A DNA stretch of 64,000 bases from Rachycentron canadum (GCA_038496675.1 CM076666.1:15009817-15073816); one strand, 5' to 3'. Counted from the stretch's first letter, positions 28,201 through 38,567 are shown. Numbers and translations are program-made. Notes: a model not told the origin generated them from the sequence alone.

Positions 28201-31200
28201 TAAATCCACTCATGTTCATTAAGTAATTTTTCTTCTGCATTCTGTTTTAAGATGGCCATGCTGTCAAACAGTGCTGATATCCCTGAGCAAATGACCAGTG
28301 AGAAATTCCTGACGTCCTCCATATTTTTACCAGGGCCTCCAGGTCTCCCTGGTCCTCCAGGTATAACACATATTGCTAAAAATAATAAAACAATGTCAGA
28401 TTCTGAATAAGGAAGCTGGCCTGAATCTGGCAGGGTTAGTATGAGGATCTATAGCCATGCTAGCAGCCGTTAGACTATGCTGTACTTTAAGCTAAACGCT
28501 AAAGTGAGCTGACAATGGCAAAGCTAATATCCTGATGTTCAGCAGATATAATGTTCACCATCTTAGTTATTGCTAATTAGCATTAAACAAAAAAGTAAAG
28601 TGGATGGGGATGTCTCTAGTTTGTGATGTGAGGTGACCAGATGGAAAGGTCAGGATCACCAAAATTATTAAAATTATTAATATGGGAGTCTTGAATCTCT
28701 TTTTTTTGTGGCAAGGTATCCAGTGGCTGTTGGGATTTGCAGACCAACCACTGACCGATATACTTTTAACATAGCTAAAAAGCTTTTAATCTGTTCTGTA
28801 AATGCCATCATATTCTCTGTGTTGTTTTGCTATGATTACTTCAGTTAACTCTTGTCCACTAATAGCAGTTTGGAATTTTTTTAGGAGATCCAGGACCAGA
28901 GGGCCCTCCAGGATTTCAAGGACTATTGGGGCCCCCCGGCCCTCCTGGCCCCAGGGGCTTGATGGGGCCAGTTGGACCCACACCAGACCTTTACCACATC
29001 AAACGTGGCCCTCGAGGACCAGTGGTTAGTAGATATGGACTACTTATCTTGACAGTTATTGTGTTTAAAGATGCTTGTTATGAATTTAATTTGTTATATT
29101 GCTTATATTTAACATTGCACGCTTCTGAATCAGTATAAATGTGTCTCCTGACTGCCCTGAGTCATTTTAGGATACAATAAACCATGTTCTTAGACCTATC
29201 TTTGCTTTTATTCTCTGTTGGTTCAGTCCCACACTTCTGCTTTGTGTCACAAAGCAGATTAAAAAAAAGATTTTACAGGATTCTGGGGTTAACTCACCAA
29301 AGTAATTCAGATGATTTAGTAATCCTGCATCGTGACACGGGGCCCAGGATCTGAATCTATATTAAGCAACTGAGCATCTCATGTTTCATTTGTCACACGC
29401 ACCCTTTCAAAGATGCCTTCATCTCCTCAAGGTGAAAAAATGACATATGGTAGTAGTAATAACAACAGAGAAGACTGACTGTGTTTTTGTGTGGCACTCA
29501 GTCTTGCCTGTGAGTGTTGGGATCTGAATCAAGAATGTGGAGGATGTGGCCAGTGAAACATGTTTTTATTTTCATTTATGCAATCTTGTGAATCATAAAT
29601 CAGACTATCAGCACCTGCAATCAGTCATATCACAAGCTGCATGATGACAAGACACCTGCAACAGTGATTTTACAGTAGAAAGTGTTCTATTGCTTCTATT
29701 GTCTTTCAGTTCATAGCTCTTTATATTCAGGGCATGTTAATACATTAAATCAATGCATATGCTGGTGAGCTCTGACTGAGAAGAAGTTGTCCTCTTTTCA
29801 CACAAAACCCCAATTAGATTCTGAGCACAGTTACGAGGTTTGGCAGCAAGGTCATGTTTTTTGTATGGATGATAGGGTTTCAGAGACAATGGATGCGGAA
29901 TAGTGTGTGACTCACTCGTGTGAGGCGTGATACTGATCTGAATATTGGCCCTACTCCTTATGATGCCGTCACGCTTCTCTAATGATGATTATCCCAGGGA
30001 GGAGATCAAAGCGCTCTCTACCATCGAGCTGAAGTCGCTCACAAACAGCCCTGGGGGCAGGCACAGAATTAAGCTCGGATGATCTGTGCTGGTGGGGCAC
30101 GATGAAGATGTCAGTTTTGTGTTCAAATAAGATTTAAAGTGAATATGTCTTCTGAGAAATGAGTGAATTGAATATTAACACTTTTCTGTTTGGCTGCAAG
30201 ATACATCATCACATCGTGTGTGTGTATGTTTCTGTATGTGTGTGTCACCAGGCTGAGACAAACAGACAATCGCATGCTTATTTACATCTGTGAGCTGTCA
30301 CCATATCAAGTCCACATGACCTTGGGATGTGAAGTGAAGTTGATATAAATAGGCAGATGTGATTGAAACAGGAATGAAAACCCCTTTTTCATTTAACAGG
30401 GGCCTCCCGGAGCACCAGGAAAAGATGGCCTAAAGGTGAGGTCAGAAGCACATTTTGCCATAACTGTGTGTTTTTTCTCATCAATATGAAGCAACAATTC
30501 TAGTCAAAAGTCTCTTTTTAGAGCATGGGTCTGGTGCACTAGCCCTCAGCTCACTGACTCCTCTCTCAAAGGAAAGAAAACAAAATAAAAGTTGGTGCAG
30601 AAAGTTTGAAAGTACCAACAAGATAGATTTGGCTCACCTGCCAACATTGTGTCTGTCAAAAGATATTTCTCAATAGCTAAATTGCTTCGCAACTCCTCCA
30701 GATTTGTGCAGAGTGAAAAGAGCAAGACAGGATATTCACAAATCCTCAGCTGGATACTGCTCAGACAGGTAGTCAATGCAGACGATAGGAACACTTATCT
30801 ACAAGTTGTTACAAGCTGAGAGAGGAAGATGAGTGTGTTAGACAGTAGTTTGCACAGTTTTACTGTATATACAATTTTTAGTTGGCATATGTGTAGCTGT
30901 GTACACATAGCTGTACCTGGCTGTGGTTACCGCTGGGTTATTGTGATTGATTGGAGTATCATAAGGATTACACAAACAGTGCCTTGGGTTGACTACTGGA
31001 GGGTAGTAACCGTTTTTCCAAAGGGAACCTAGAATGTTTTTTCTCTTTCGGGAGGCATGAGTGTTCACAAAAAGACTCCATCAGATGGTAAAGCCTCAGA
31101 TTGAAGAGGCACAATGTAGAGCCCATCCTGTTTTCACTGAGATTGAGACATTATTCACATTTTTGACATTAAACCAGATTCTTTTTTCTCAATTTCACTT

Positions 31201-32999
31201 TTGTGATTTTTATAGACAGGAAATCAAAGAGCAGCTGAAGTAAGGACAAATACAGTGGCATTATCGCGGCCGTCTGTTTTCACCTTCAAACTTTCTCCAG
31301 TGTGGTTTGGAGTTGTTGCAGCTGAGTTTGATAATGTCCCATTTTCATTCAGATGGGAAGTTCATCTGTCCTGAAGGAAGACGTATAGCTGTTGTTTGAC
31401 TAATATGAGAGGTGGTATAAAAATGAATCAAACAAACCAAAGGCCTATTGAAAATGAGAATTTGAAGCTCTGTGATCCTACGGGACGTCAGAAACAGTTT
31501 AGACTAAAAGCAGTTAGGTAGCTTGGACAGATAATATGTGGCACATTATCTGATGTAAAATTTACTTATTATTAGAAACTAATCTGGTTTAGATACTGTA
31601 AAAAAAAAAAAAAAAATGCTTGAAGGATAAGATTTGGAATCTGTGCCTAGTTCTGGCTGACTTATTACAGCATTAAGTTGTGAATTATTATAATTTTGAT
31701 CAGCAGATGATTGTTACTTGCCATAAAGAATGACCAGTCATCCATGTTACACTGACAGAGAAGTATGAGGTCTAAAGTCTGAAGAGGTTCTTGTCTGTTT
31801 GCTTAACTTGGGGATCACGTATGGAACAACTTAGGTGCATCTGCCTTTTTGACATAGTACCTTGCTATTCTTTCAGTACAGCTTGGGTGTTTGTGTGGAT
31901 AGATTGGAGGGTGATGGTAATCTTCCTCTCTGAGTTACAAATCCAAACCATCTGCCAAAACACTCACAGCCCCGGTGTGACCCTGAGCCCAGCTAACAAC
32001 CACAGTAGTGTAGGGTCAGTGTGAGTGTGCTACCGTAGGTCAACAAGGTCAGCAAACCAACTACATTTACATTATGTGAAGTATCATGAACAGCACTTTT
32101 TTTCTTTCACATACACACAATGTAGCTTTTTGAGACTTTCATGTAGCTGTTTTATATATATCTATATCTATAGATAGATAGATATCGATATAGATTTATA
32201 GATTTGTGGTTAATCTCCTGATCTCAGCTTCCTCTCGCTCAATCATTCCCTTACTGGTGCATTATGAATTCCTCTCATGATTTTGCCCCCCACTGTAATT
32301 CATCTAAACCAAATATTTGTTTTGTTTCCTCAGGGGGATAGAGGAGCTCCCGGGCCTGTTGGACCACCAGTAAGACTCTGGCTATCAACGCTGATGCCAC
32401 ACTATTGTAACTTGTTACTACGATCCAGAACAAAAGCTAAACGAAAGCATGACTGAAAAACAGCTCATTGTGGAGTCTGGGCAATGAAACACCACAGTTA
32501 AGGATTCTGTCAAACTCAAAGTAAATAGTATTGTGTACAGAGTAAGCATCATCACCTTGGATAAACACTTGTGATGCTAATGTCAACAGATCATGAGCAA
32601 GAAGTTCACTAGTCACTGGCCTCGCTTTGTAATTTCATCTTTCCATAACCTTAAGTTAACTGAAATAATTAGAAACAATTTTTTGTTGCTTCCTTATTTG
32701 TTTTTATTGTGCTTGACTCCCAGGGCCCTCCAGGCTCCTTTGATTTCCTGCTCCTTCTGATGGCTGACATCCGCAACGACATCGCTGACCTGCAGAGCAA
32801 GGTGTACGGTCAACCTATGCATCCCCCGGGGGAGGACTTTGCTGCAGTCCCCAACAGCTGGAGGGAAAACCAGGGAAGTCTGGATACAGGCTCGGGTGAG
32901 GAATACAAGGAACCTCCACCTCGAACAGGTGGAGGGGCCAAGAGGAGCAAGAAGAGGAAACTAGCACGAGACAGAACAGACTTAGACTGGAATAATTAA
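2386..32999 (+). CDS. ccbe1: Collagen and calcium-binding EGF domain protein 1 (11 exons)
   Basis: Ccbe1 is a secreted matrix protein that helps ADAMTS3 process pro-VEGF-C and is needed for lymphangiogenesis. Exons: 2386-2489, 2616-2696, 24485-24537, 24763-24897, 25792-25929, 26758-26867, 28252-28360, 28885-29024, 30400-30435, 32334-32369, 32724-32999. All introns are GT-AG and all phases agree, giving 405 residues; the human protein has 406. Order: signal peptide (about 1-31); cysteine-rich block with the conserved run KKCCKGFKFVLGQCIPE; EGF-like region with YPGYRYDRERHRKREKPYC; calcium-binding EGF beginning DIDEC (about 125-166); coiled segment ending VLQLKQK; Gly-X-Y tract, a break at TPDLYHIKRG, a second Gly-X-Y tract on two 36-bp exons; then GSFDFLLLLMADIRNDI. 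The start is chosen because it opens a hydrophobic leader in the right phase. The C-terminal tail is unusually basic (KRSKKRKLARDR). Intron 2 is 21.8 kb. Confidence 0.97.
4785..5079 (+). mobile_element. tRNA-derived SINE-like teleost repeat
   Basis: The head resembles a tRNA promoter: GGTGCAGTGGTTAGC gives an A box, and a degenerate B box follows near 4838. The body contains phrases common in fish repeats, including CTTCCTCCCACAGTCCAAAG, a TGTGATGGACTGGTGACCTG stretch and CCCAGCTGGGATTGGCTC. The family name is uncertain. It lies in ccbe1 intron 2. Confidence 0.65.
5083..5340 (-). mobile_element. Second, inverted SINE-like copy
   Basis: This reads as a diverged reverse complement of the element at 4785-5079. 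Matching landmarks are GGACAGGCCACCAGTCTCTC, TGGGCAATTGATAGTTACC, CTGCTTGTCTTTGGACAGTG and the tRNA-like end AACCGCTCCACCTCTGTGCC. The copy is degraded. Together the two form an imperfect inverted repeat in ccbe1 intron 2. Confidence 0.6.
5774..5792. repeat. Poly(C) run at the gap edge
   Basis: Nineteen C residues end directly at the run of Ns. Low-complexity sequence at a gap edge is a common cause of assembly failure and may itself be wrong in length. Confidence 0.9.
5793..6170. other. Assembly gap (378 N)
   Basis: These are 378 unknown bases in ccbe1 intron 2, flanked by poly(C) on the left and adapter-like sequence plus (CA)n on the right. Any reading frame crossing this block is an artefact. 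The true length is unknown. Confidence 1.
6171..6187. other. Tn5/Nextera mosaic-end adapter remnant
   Basis: The 17 bases ATGTGTATAAGAGACAG are identical to the last 17 bases of the 19-base Tn5 mosaic end used in Nextera libraries. They lie exactly between the gap and a (CA)n repeat. This is library contamination, not fish sequence. Confidence 0.93.
6188..6214. repeat. (CA)n microsatellite at the gap edge
   Basis: About 13 CA units follow the adapter remnant and pass into a C-rich stretch. The tract length is unreliable because it abuts a misassembled gap. Confidence 0.85.
10845..11080. mobile_element. Dispersed teleost repeat (non-autonomous)
   Basis: The stretch AGCCAATGAGAACGCTCTC, then CCTGTGATTGGCCAAAGTCT, then GGATTTTCTTAAACCTGAAA matches a repeat I recognise as widespread in fish genomes. 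It ends near the A-run and CAGCTTTAAG. The class is not certain (possibly a short DNA transposon derivative). It lies in ccbe1 intron 2. Confidence 0.5.
13665..14025. mobile_element. Dispersed teleost repeat, family A copy 1
   Basis: Recognisable phrases in order are TTAGCACTAAATACAAAGTA, GCAGGTATTTGATCAGAAAC, AAAAAGTCAGGGATC, TTCATCCTGAGGGGGACATG, AATAGCTGTTAGGAAATTTC and ACCAAAGTGGTGGACGGACT. This run is typical of a high-copy teleost repeat. The two other fragments in this window (23455-23540 and 28440-28690) carry overlapping or adjoining parts of it. The formal family name is not known to me. Confidence 0.6.
15590..15740. mobile_element. Dispersed teleost repeat with GCTAAGCTAAGC end
   Basis: The copy includes AAAGGGGGAAAGACCTAGCC, AGGCTCTGTCAATTGG and the end ATGCTAAGCTAAGCTAACTG. 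These resemble a short teleost repeat whose ends are inverted copies of TTAGCTTAGCATAAAG. The left end here is degraded. The family name is not known to me. Confidence 0.5.
16194..16260. repeat. (TG)n microsatellite
   Basis: About 33 TG units are followed by a short ATATGTATATAT tail. This is the longest dinucleotide tract in ccbe1 intron 2. Confidence 0.97.
17995..18125. mobile_element. Dispersed teleost repeat fragment
   Basis: GCAGCCAGCCACCAGGGGAT, GGGGAGCTCTCATG and CTTTATACACAG resemble a common fish repeat that carries the phrase GCCAGCCACCAGGGGGCG. It lies in ccbe1 intron 2. The assignment rests on remembered consensus phrases. Confidence 0.5.
20886..21230. repeat. Possible diverged dispersed repeat
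   Basis: The start (TTTAAAGGGGCTATTTGTAC) and the TTAGCATTAGCAGCTACTTA and TTAGCATGCTAACCAGCTAG phrases are typical of old fish interspersed repeats. The boundaries and family are unclear. Confidence 0.3.
23455..23540. mobile_element. Dispersed teleost repeat, family A fragment
   Basis: CATGCTGACATTAGCATTTAG, GCCTCACAGAGCTGCTAGGA and the CTTAGTCTCG end resemble the head portion of the same repeat family as 13665-14025. It is a short fragment in ccbe1 intron 2, about 0.95 kb before exon 3. Confidence 0.45.
24898..25791 (+). other. ccbe1: ccbe1 intron 4
   Basis: Non-coding, AT-rich intron between the EGF-like exon and the calcium-binding EGF exon. I see nothing recognisable in it. Confidence 0.8.
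25930..26757 (+). other. ccbe1: ccbe1 intron 5 with tandem acceptor
   Basis: Non-coding. The intron ends in TTTTCAGCAG, which offers two in-frame acceptors three bases apart (a NAGNAG site). Otherwise nothing recognisable. Confidence 0.8.
26868..28251 (+). other. ccbe1: ccbe1 intron 6
   Basis: Non-coding. It holds a poly(T) tract at about 27197-27219. No other recognisable element. Confidence 0.8.
28361..28884 (+). other. ccbe1: ccbe1 intron 7
   Basis: Non-coding intron between the two exons of the first collagen-like tract. About half of it is a diverged teleost repeat, listed separately. Confidence 0.8.
28440..28690. mobile_element. Dispersed teleost repeat, family A copy 2
   Basis: AGCCATGCTAGCAG, AATTAGCATTAAACAAAAAA and GAAAGGTCAGGATCACCAAA align by eye with the family at 13665-14025. 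It is a diverged copy inside ccbe1 intron 7, close to the collagen exons. Confidence 0.5.
29025..30399 (+). other. ccbe1: ccbe1 intron 8
   Basis: Non-coding, AT-rich, with short TG-rich stretches near 30220-30245. Nothing else recognisable. Confidence 0.8.
30436..32333 (+). other. ccbe1: ccbe1 intron 9
   Basis: Non-coding intron between the two 36-bp collagen exons. It holds a poly(A) run at about 31601-31616 and a TATC/GATA palindromic tract at 32156-32200. No gene seen. Confidence 0.8.
32156..32200. repeat. TATC/GATA palindromic tract
   Basis: TATC-type units run into GATA-type units, with the perfect 12-base palindrome TATCTATAGATA at 32165-32176. The tract could form a hairpin. Confidence 0.8.
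32370..32723 (+). other. ccbe1: ccbe1 intron 10
   Basis: Short non-coding intron before the last coding exon. Nothing recognisable. Confidence 0.8.
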
Positions 33000-33360
33000 A
33001 GAGGATGGATTTAAATACTTTATGTCAGGTGTAAATATTGAAGTGGTTTGATATTTTTATTTAACTGTTTTTAAACAGAATATACTGTATGTCCCTGGAT
33101 CACAGATGTTTATTTTTGTATGATATATAAGACTATGTGACTATTTTTTAACAAAATGAGTAGACTGTGCTAATGCATGTTTTTTTTTTATGTTTTCATA
33201 AACATATGGTTCCTTAACAGCACATTAAACAAGTCTCTCATGAAAGAATTTTGGTCCTCATTTCTTCATGATTGTTTGTATTATTCTATTTCAGATAATC
33301 GCATTATCATACTTTACAAGTTTACAAGAAAGATTAAAGCAGCACAAATGATGGGCTGGG
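33000..33360 (+). terminator. ccbe1: ccbe1 3' UTR and poly(A) signals
   Basis: AT-rich sequence after the stop codon contains ATTAAA hexamers at 33224-33229 and 33333-33338. Either could serve as the polyadenylation signal, which would give a 3' UTR of about 250-360 bases. Longer forms are possible. Confidence 0.45.
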
Positions 33361-34640
33361 GCATTCAAACTGCATTGTGACTCTGTTGCTGTTACCTTGT
33401 CTTTGTAAAGTCTAAAAAAGAAAAAGTGTGGAACTTGAGAAACTGGGACCTGAGAATGTGCAACATTTTTTCATTAGTTTTGCTTGCGAAATGACTGAAT
33501 CAATCACTCCCTAACTGTGGTAGAGACATCCTCTGAATGTCATGTCTTTCTGTCTGTGTGCTCTTTCCTTCATGTTTATCCAAACAGTCTTGTTTGCGTA
33601 TGGTACCTTGTAGTCTGGATCCAGTGATTTATTAGGTCGAGTAGAGACATAAAGTCCAGTAGTGGGTGTTTAACTGATGCCTGCTAAATATGAAATCCAA
33701 AGCATATCTGAACTGAGACGGACAGATTTAAAGCTTTTTAAAAATTCAACCAAAACTCCTTAACTGCTTTCAGGTAACTGTTAAATGGCTTTAAGGCTGA
33801 AACTGTATTTGTCTGAACATGAATTGATTCTATTTGCCACCAGGGGGAGACCTTCTCAAACCCAGAGGTTCAAAGCATTGACATTTGCCAAATTCTGGAT
33901 AACTTTGAATATACAAGCGACCCAAAAACACAGACCAGTACTTGTGCACCTGTGCTTTCTCTCACCATCCAGAGACACAAGACGGGGGTTATCAGCATCT
34001 TGTAACACTGAGCTAAGTCCAAGAGAGCTCCCAAAAGGACGCAATTAAAACTTGTGAATAGCCTAACTGGACCTTTGTGAAATCAACCACAAGATCCAGG
34101 AAGAACACAGACGCTACGGGTCTGAACAGAGAGCAGACTTCTTCCAGTGTCTGCATTACCTCAACCACTAATGTAATTTTGTTCAGTCTTTTTTTTTTTT
34201 TTTTTTACAAACTTTTCTTGTGCAGATCTATTTTACAGCTGTACAATGGTTAATATGCAACTACATTTAGAATTATTTGAGAACATCATGTTAATAATGC
34301 TAATTTGAGCCCATACAGTATCATGTGCAGTCATGCCAATGACTTACCATTTCTTGATGGTTGTGGGGGACCATAAGGTGTGGTCATGGCCTGGGGTGGG
34401 TTCTACCATTCCTGTGAAAACATGTAATTATACTAAATTAAAAAAAATTTTCTTTTACAGGTCAAAACAAGATATTTTAGGCAGCTCACCACAATACAAT
34501 ATTGCAAAATATTTTCACTTAAAATGAATTTCATCTCCTCCCATCAGTTTCAGAGGAGATGACCGCACACAGCTCTAACTGCAGCTACTGTTCACAGGAA
34601 TTACTGTAAGATTAAATAACAGCTCTGTCCAAACAAATGC
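33361..34640. other. Intergenic, ccbe1 side
   Basis: Non-coding. A CTCF-like motif is at 33837-33850 and a poly(T) run at about 34189-34206. No gene seen. Confidence 0.6.
33837..33850. promoter_or_regulatory. CTCF-like motif
   Basis: CCACCAGGGGGAGA closely resembles the CTCF core (CCACCAGGGGGCGC). It lies just past ccbe1. Some fish repeats carry similar phrases, so occupancy is only inferred. Confidence 0.35.
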
Positions 34641-34659
34641 TCCATGTTAACTAGACATG

Positions 34660-34816
34660 AGGTGTGATTGGTTGTGACAGTGGCGATGTTAGTTGGGAAG
34701 GGACGAGCAGGTAAACGGCCCACAGTGTGGCACTGGCACCGAATCTGATTGGACTGTGCTTGTTGCTTTGACTGTCGTCGCCCAATCAGATACAGATTCA
34801 GGGTTTTTTTTTTTAA

Positions 34817-34854
<38 letters not shown>

Positions 34855-35525
34855 ACTGTCACTGGAAACGCTCAGCACTGCGGTTTTACACGATTTCTCC
34901 TCTGTATATGTTCGGACGTTGACAAAAACACTTCTACTTCACTATTGATGTTATTCAAGAAAGTTATAATTTCAGCTCAATTTAGTCAGCACCTGAAGCA
35001 CCCACCCCGAACAAAACAACAAGCATCAGTTTCACTTGTACCGTGTTTATCATACAAATGAGTTATCTTCCTAATGAAACAGCAAACTGCTGATAGCTAA
35101 TTGCTTCATGTAAACCGGATATAAGAGGAGGAGGAAGGTACCTACTTAGTCTAGGTCTGATTGGAGACCGGTGTGATGACGAGGAGCCGACCTGAGTATT
35201 TTACTTACTAATATACCATCGTCCATTTTTAATTGAGAATGGCGCCAAAACTGACCAATCACCGCACGAGGCCAGTGTTTAAAATGTGTAGCCGCCCACC
35301 TTCTCTGTTTCTTTCCCGCCCCTTCCTGATCAACCGACTCCAGGTAATAACAGCCTTAGCGTTTTTATTTCTTCCCGAGTTTACTTTTCTTGTTATTAAT
35401 AAGACTCTGGCAAAGGCTCCGGGCCGAGTCTGGGCCGAAAGATACGGGCCAGGTTTTACCGCTTTGTCTCTGGGACACACAGGAAAGACTTAACCAGCAA
35501 ATATGAAGTCTAGAAAAATCAGGTT
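34660..35525. promoter_or_regulatory. CpG/CCAAT-rich promoter-like patch between the genes
   Basis: Five CCAAT boxes (either strand) occur at about 34667, 34748, 34782, 35160 and 35255. TATAAGAG is at 35120-35127. CpG density is high over 35225-35480, with TTTCCCGCCCC near 35310. A short ORF starts at 35239 in a good Kozak context, and splice-donor-like sites follow at about 35343 and 35523. An AATAAA occurs at 36339. I recognise no protein. This could be a promoter of an unannotated short or non-coding transcript, or an enhancer. Confidence 0.35.
34821..34850. repeat. (AT)n microsatellite
   Basis: About 15 AT units follow a short poly(T)/A stretch in the intergenic region. Confidence 0.95.
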
Positions 35526-37249
35526 AGTGACCCAAAATCGATAAAGTGAAGCTGCGAGTGAAGAAATGTTTATAAGCTGCAGCAAAAAATCATAAACTGC
35601 GGTGGCAGCAGCTTTGTACAGTTCAAGTTACCAATATGATATAATATTATAGTATAATTTGAAAGCAATTTTAACTAATGAAGTCTTGAAATGTCAGTTG
35701 TGCCTTAAGAAGTGTTATCTGTAGCTTTTTCCATTAAAATAGCAATTAAATGCCATAAGTGACAAATATTTTTAATTGAATCCCCCACATTAATAGCTAT
35801 TGGGTGCAAATGTTGAAGCAATACAGCTTAAAAAAAAAAAGAAAACATACCCTGGAAATATGTACTGGTAGCAAATGTTATATTCTAAAAATGTCAGGCT
35901 GGCTTCTGTCAGTCGAGCTACTGAAGTTATACATACAAAATTACTTTCAGACACTGGGGGGAAGTTACCTCGCTATCTGGAATAGCAGTTTAGTGTACTG
36001 CCTGTCAGCTCTCCCTCAATTTTTAAAGTTTATAATTTGAAATGCTCATTTTGTTGTAAGAAATGACATTTTATGGCAGCAAACTGGGATCATTTTAATA
36101 GGTCTCCTTTTGGTCTCTAACTTTAGGGGAGTATGTTCATAAATGATGACTAACTGTTCTGGGGCATAGGAATAAGAAATGTAAATTCTTTAAAAGGGTG
36201 GATTTCACCTTTAAATGCACAATTTATCATTATAATATGGTGCTTATGATATAGTATTCCATCCAGTATCTGATGCAGAAAAATAACAAACTATAAAAGT
36301 TAAAGTCATTATTGCAGTATATAATATACACGCAACACAATAAAGTGAAATGGTGGAGGGAGGCAGCTCAACTAAAGGGTATGAGTTGACCAGTCAGCCC
36401 ACTTGTGTTTCTGTCATGTGGTATTTAGGTAAAACTTACAGTATAAAAGAAAATGCAGTAATCCAACTTTCATTTCCACATACTCATGTCAGTGTAGTAA
36501 ACATCTCATTTTAAAAGCCTTAACCTGCTCTACAGTGAAAATATTCACATACAATGAGCAAACAGTGCATTCCTTTGCTTTTATGTTTACATGTCACTAC
36601 GCTCCTTGGGTTTAAAATAAAAATGCAGTCTGTCCTCTCATCTAAGAGGTTGTCAGTGAGGACATCACTTCCTTGTCTCTTGTCAATTCTGTCCTGTGCA
36701 GTGGCAGAATGAGTGTGAAATGGCACATTGACACTGCTGGAAACATTTCTGAATGACAGTTTCAACATCAAAAACAGAATATTGATTTTATATTTTAATT
36801 TTTGATTATGACCGAGGTAGAAATTATGATTAAAAAAAAACAAGACAAAGAATTAATACATTTGTACACTGACTGTAGAAAAAGCAAGTTTCCTTTCCAG
36901 ATCATAACCGCTAAATATTTAGTTTAGCATGTAGATCTTGGCACAAACATAACATAGATTGCTTTTCATTTTACCATTGACACATTACTCAACTCTAAAG
37001 TTTGAACTGAAATAAACTACAGCAACAGCAGTGATGTGTCATCTTCCCAGGTCTCCACTTTAAATATGGTAGTATCAGTGTGTTGCCACTGGGGGGCGAC
37101 AGACACCGGCTTTTGTAGCTCTTGAGTGGTACAGCTGCACTTCAACTACGGATGTTGTATTGAACTGAAGAGGTGACAGATGAGATAGCCATGCTCTGAA
37201 CCACAAAAACTTTCAGGGAAGAAAGTGAAACCAAGAAAATAAGTTATTT
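35526..37249. other. Intergenic, notch1 side
   Basis: AT-rich and non-coding. It contains an AATAAA at 36339-36344 on the + strand and a CTCF-like motif near 37085. No gene recognised. Confidence 0.55.
37085..37099. promoter_or_regulatory. Second CTCF-like motif
   Basis: GCCACTGGGGGGCGACAG (about 37085-37102) fits the CTCF core with one change, in the same orientation as the motif at 33837. It lies just beyond the notch1 polyadenylation signal. Confidence 0.35.
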
Positions 37250-38567
37250 AAAGCTTGACGGCAGCTTTTATTGAATCAAGACAAGTTTTACAAAACATTT
37301 TTAAACAGGAAATACTTTGCAAACCACAACTTTGCATGAGCATTGATTTTTGAATTACATCTTTTCTTACAAACATCTTTATCTCTGGATTAGTTTATAA
37401 AACATGACATTTAGACACCTTACACCACACTCTTTTACAAAGTGCAGGTGATGTCATTAAACACACAAAGGTCCCAGTTTCTTTCACAAACAATGTCCTC
37501 CACCTCGAAGACATTTTTTCACAAGAAATTTCACAAATACATTGCTTTTCTTAGGAAAAACAAAAATCACACTGGCACTATTTTAAACTGTGGCAAATGT
37601 AACATTTCAGCATTGTACAACAGGTCTGTAATTTAACACTTAACAGGTTAAACATGGTAACCATAATCACTGATTCGAAACACAATATGAGATAAAGAAA
37701 CAGTTCTTGCATCATAAATGATCACAAATCAATTACAGCACCTGCCCAGACCATTATTCAAGAATAAATAGGCTCAGGTTGATTTAGATGCATTTTCCAC
37801 TCATTTTGAAAATCATCTCTCAATGCATAGGAGATGTTTGTTCTGTGCTTTTAAGGTCCCAAATCTCCAAAGTATCTCTGTAGCTCACTTACATTTTGCC
37901 AAGAGAGGAGAGTGTAGTAAGCAACATTATGAAAGGTGAAATATATATGTATGTGTGTGAATATATATATATATCTATATCTATATAGATATATGTTTGA
38001 TCATCATCTAACTCAGTGATAAGACTCAATGAAATGTAGTTCAGTAACAAATCCTGTCACTTAAAGACAAAAGAGGTTAAAATATAATTAATTAATACTG
38101 AAATATTTTAAAAAATAATCTATAAAAGAAAAAAAAGAAAAAATCTGTACAAACATAATGCAAATCCCAAAAATAAAATTTGTGAAGACCAATGCACCAA
38201 AAGATTAAGATAAATCCAGTGAATATAGCAACACAAGACACAAATAAATAGCCAGTGTATACATCTAGGAGTCTTTTTTTCTGATATACACTCCTTTTAA
38301 ACGGTTTCTAATCTTCCCATAGATAACAAAACAAAATAAAAAAAAAAAAAAAGCATAAATATAAAAGCATCTTCTTTATATTTCAGGTCAAAAAAAGCAC
38401 ATAAATAAATACAAAATTACTAAAACAGTTCTTATCGTTAGTAGAAAAACTGAAATTTAAAAAGGAGCATCTTCAGCCTTGAGACAGGTCTGTCACTCTC
38501 TTTCTGTATGAACTTTGTTTTTACATTTTTTTTCCCCACTGCAGAGTTCTGTCAGTTTAACAAGTCT
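37250..38567 (-). terminator. notch1: notch1 3' UTR and poly(A) signal
   Basis: AT-rich, low-complexity sequence after the notch1 stop codon. On the - strand an AATAAA (plus-strand 37267-37272) lies at a suitable distance, giving a 3' UTR of about 1.3 kb. A perfect 16-base palindrome, ATATCTATATAGATAT, is at 37977-37992. Confidence 0.6.

Noticed and set aside
35233..35493. An 86-codon frame in the CpG-rich intergenic patch
   Set aside because: The peptide matches no family I know. The frame contains a likely splice donor, so I list the region as promoter-like rather than as a coding gene.
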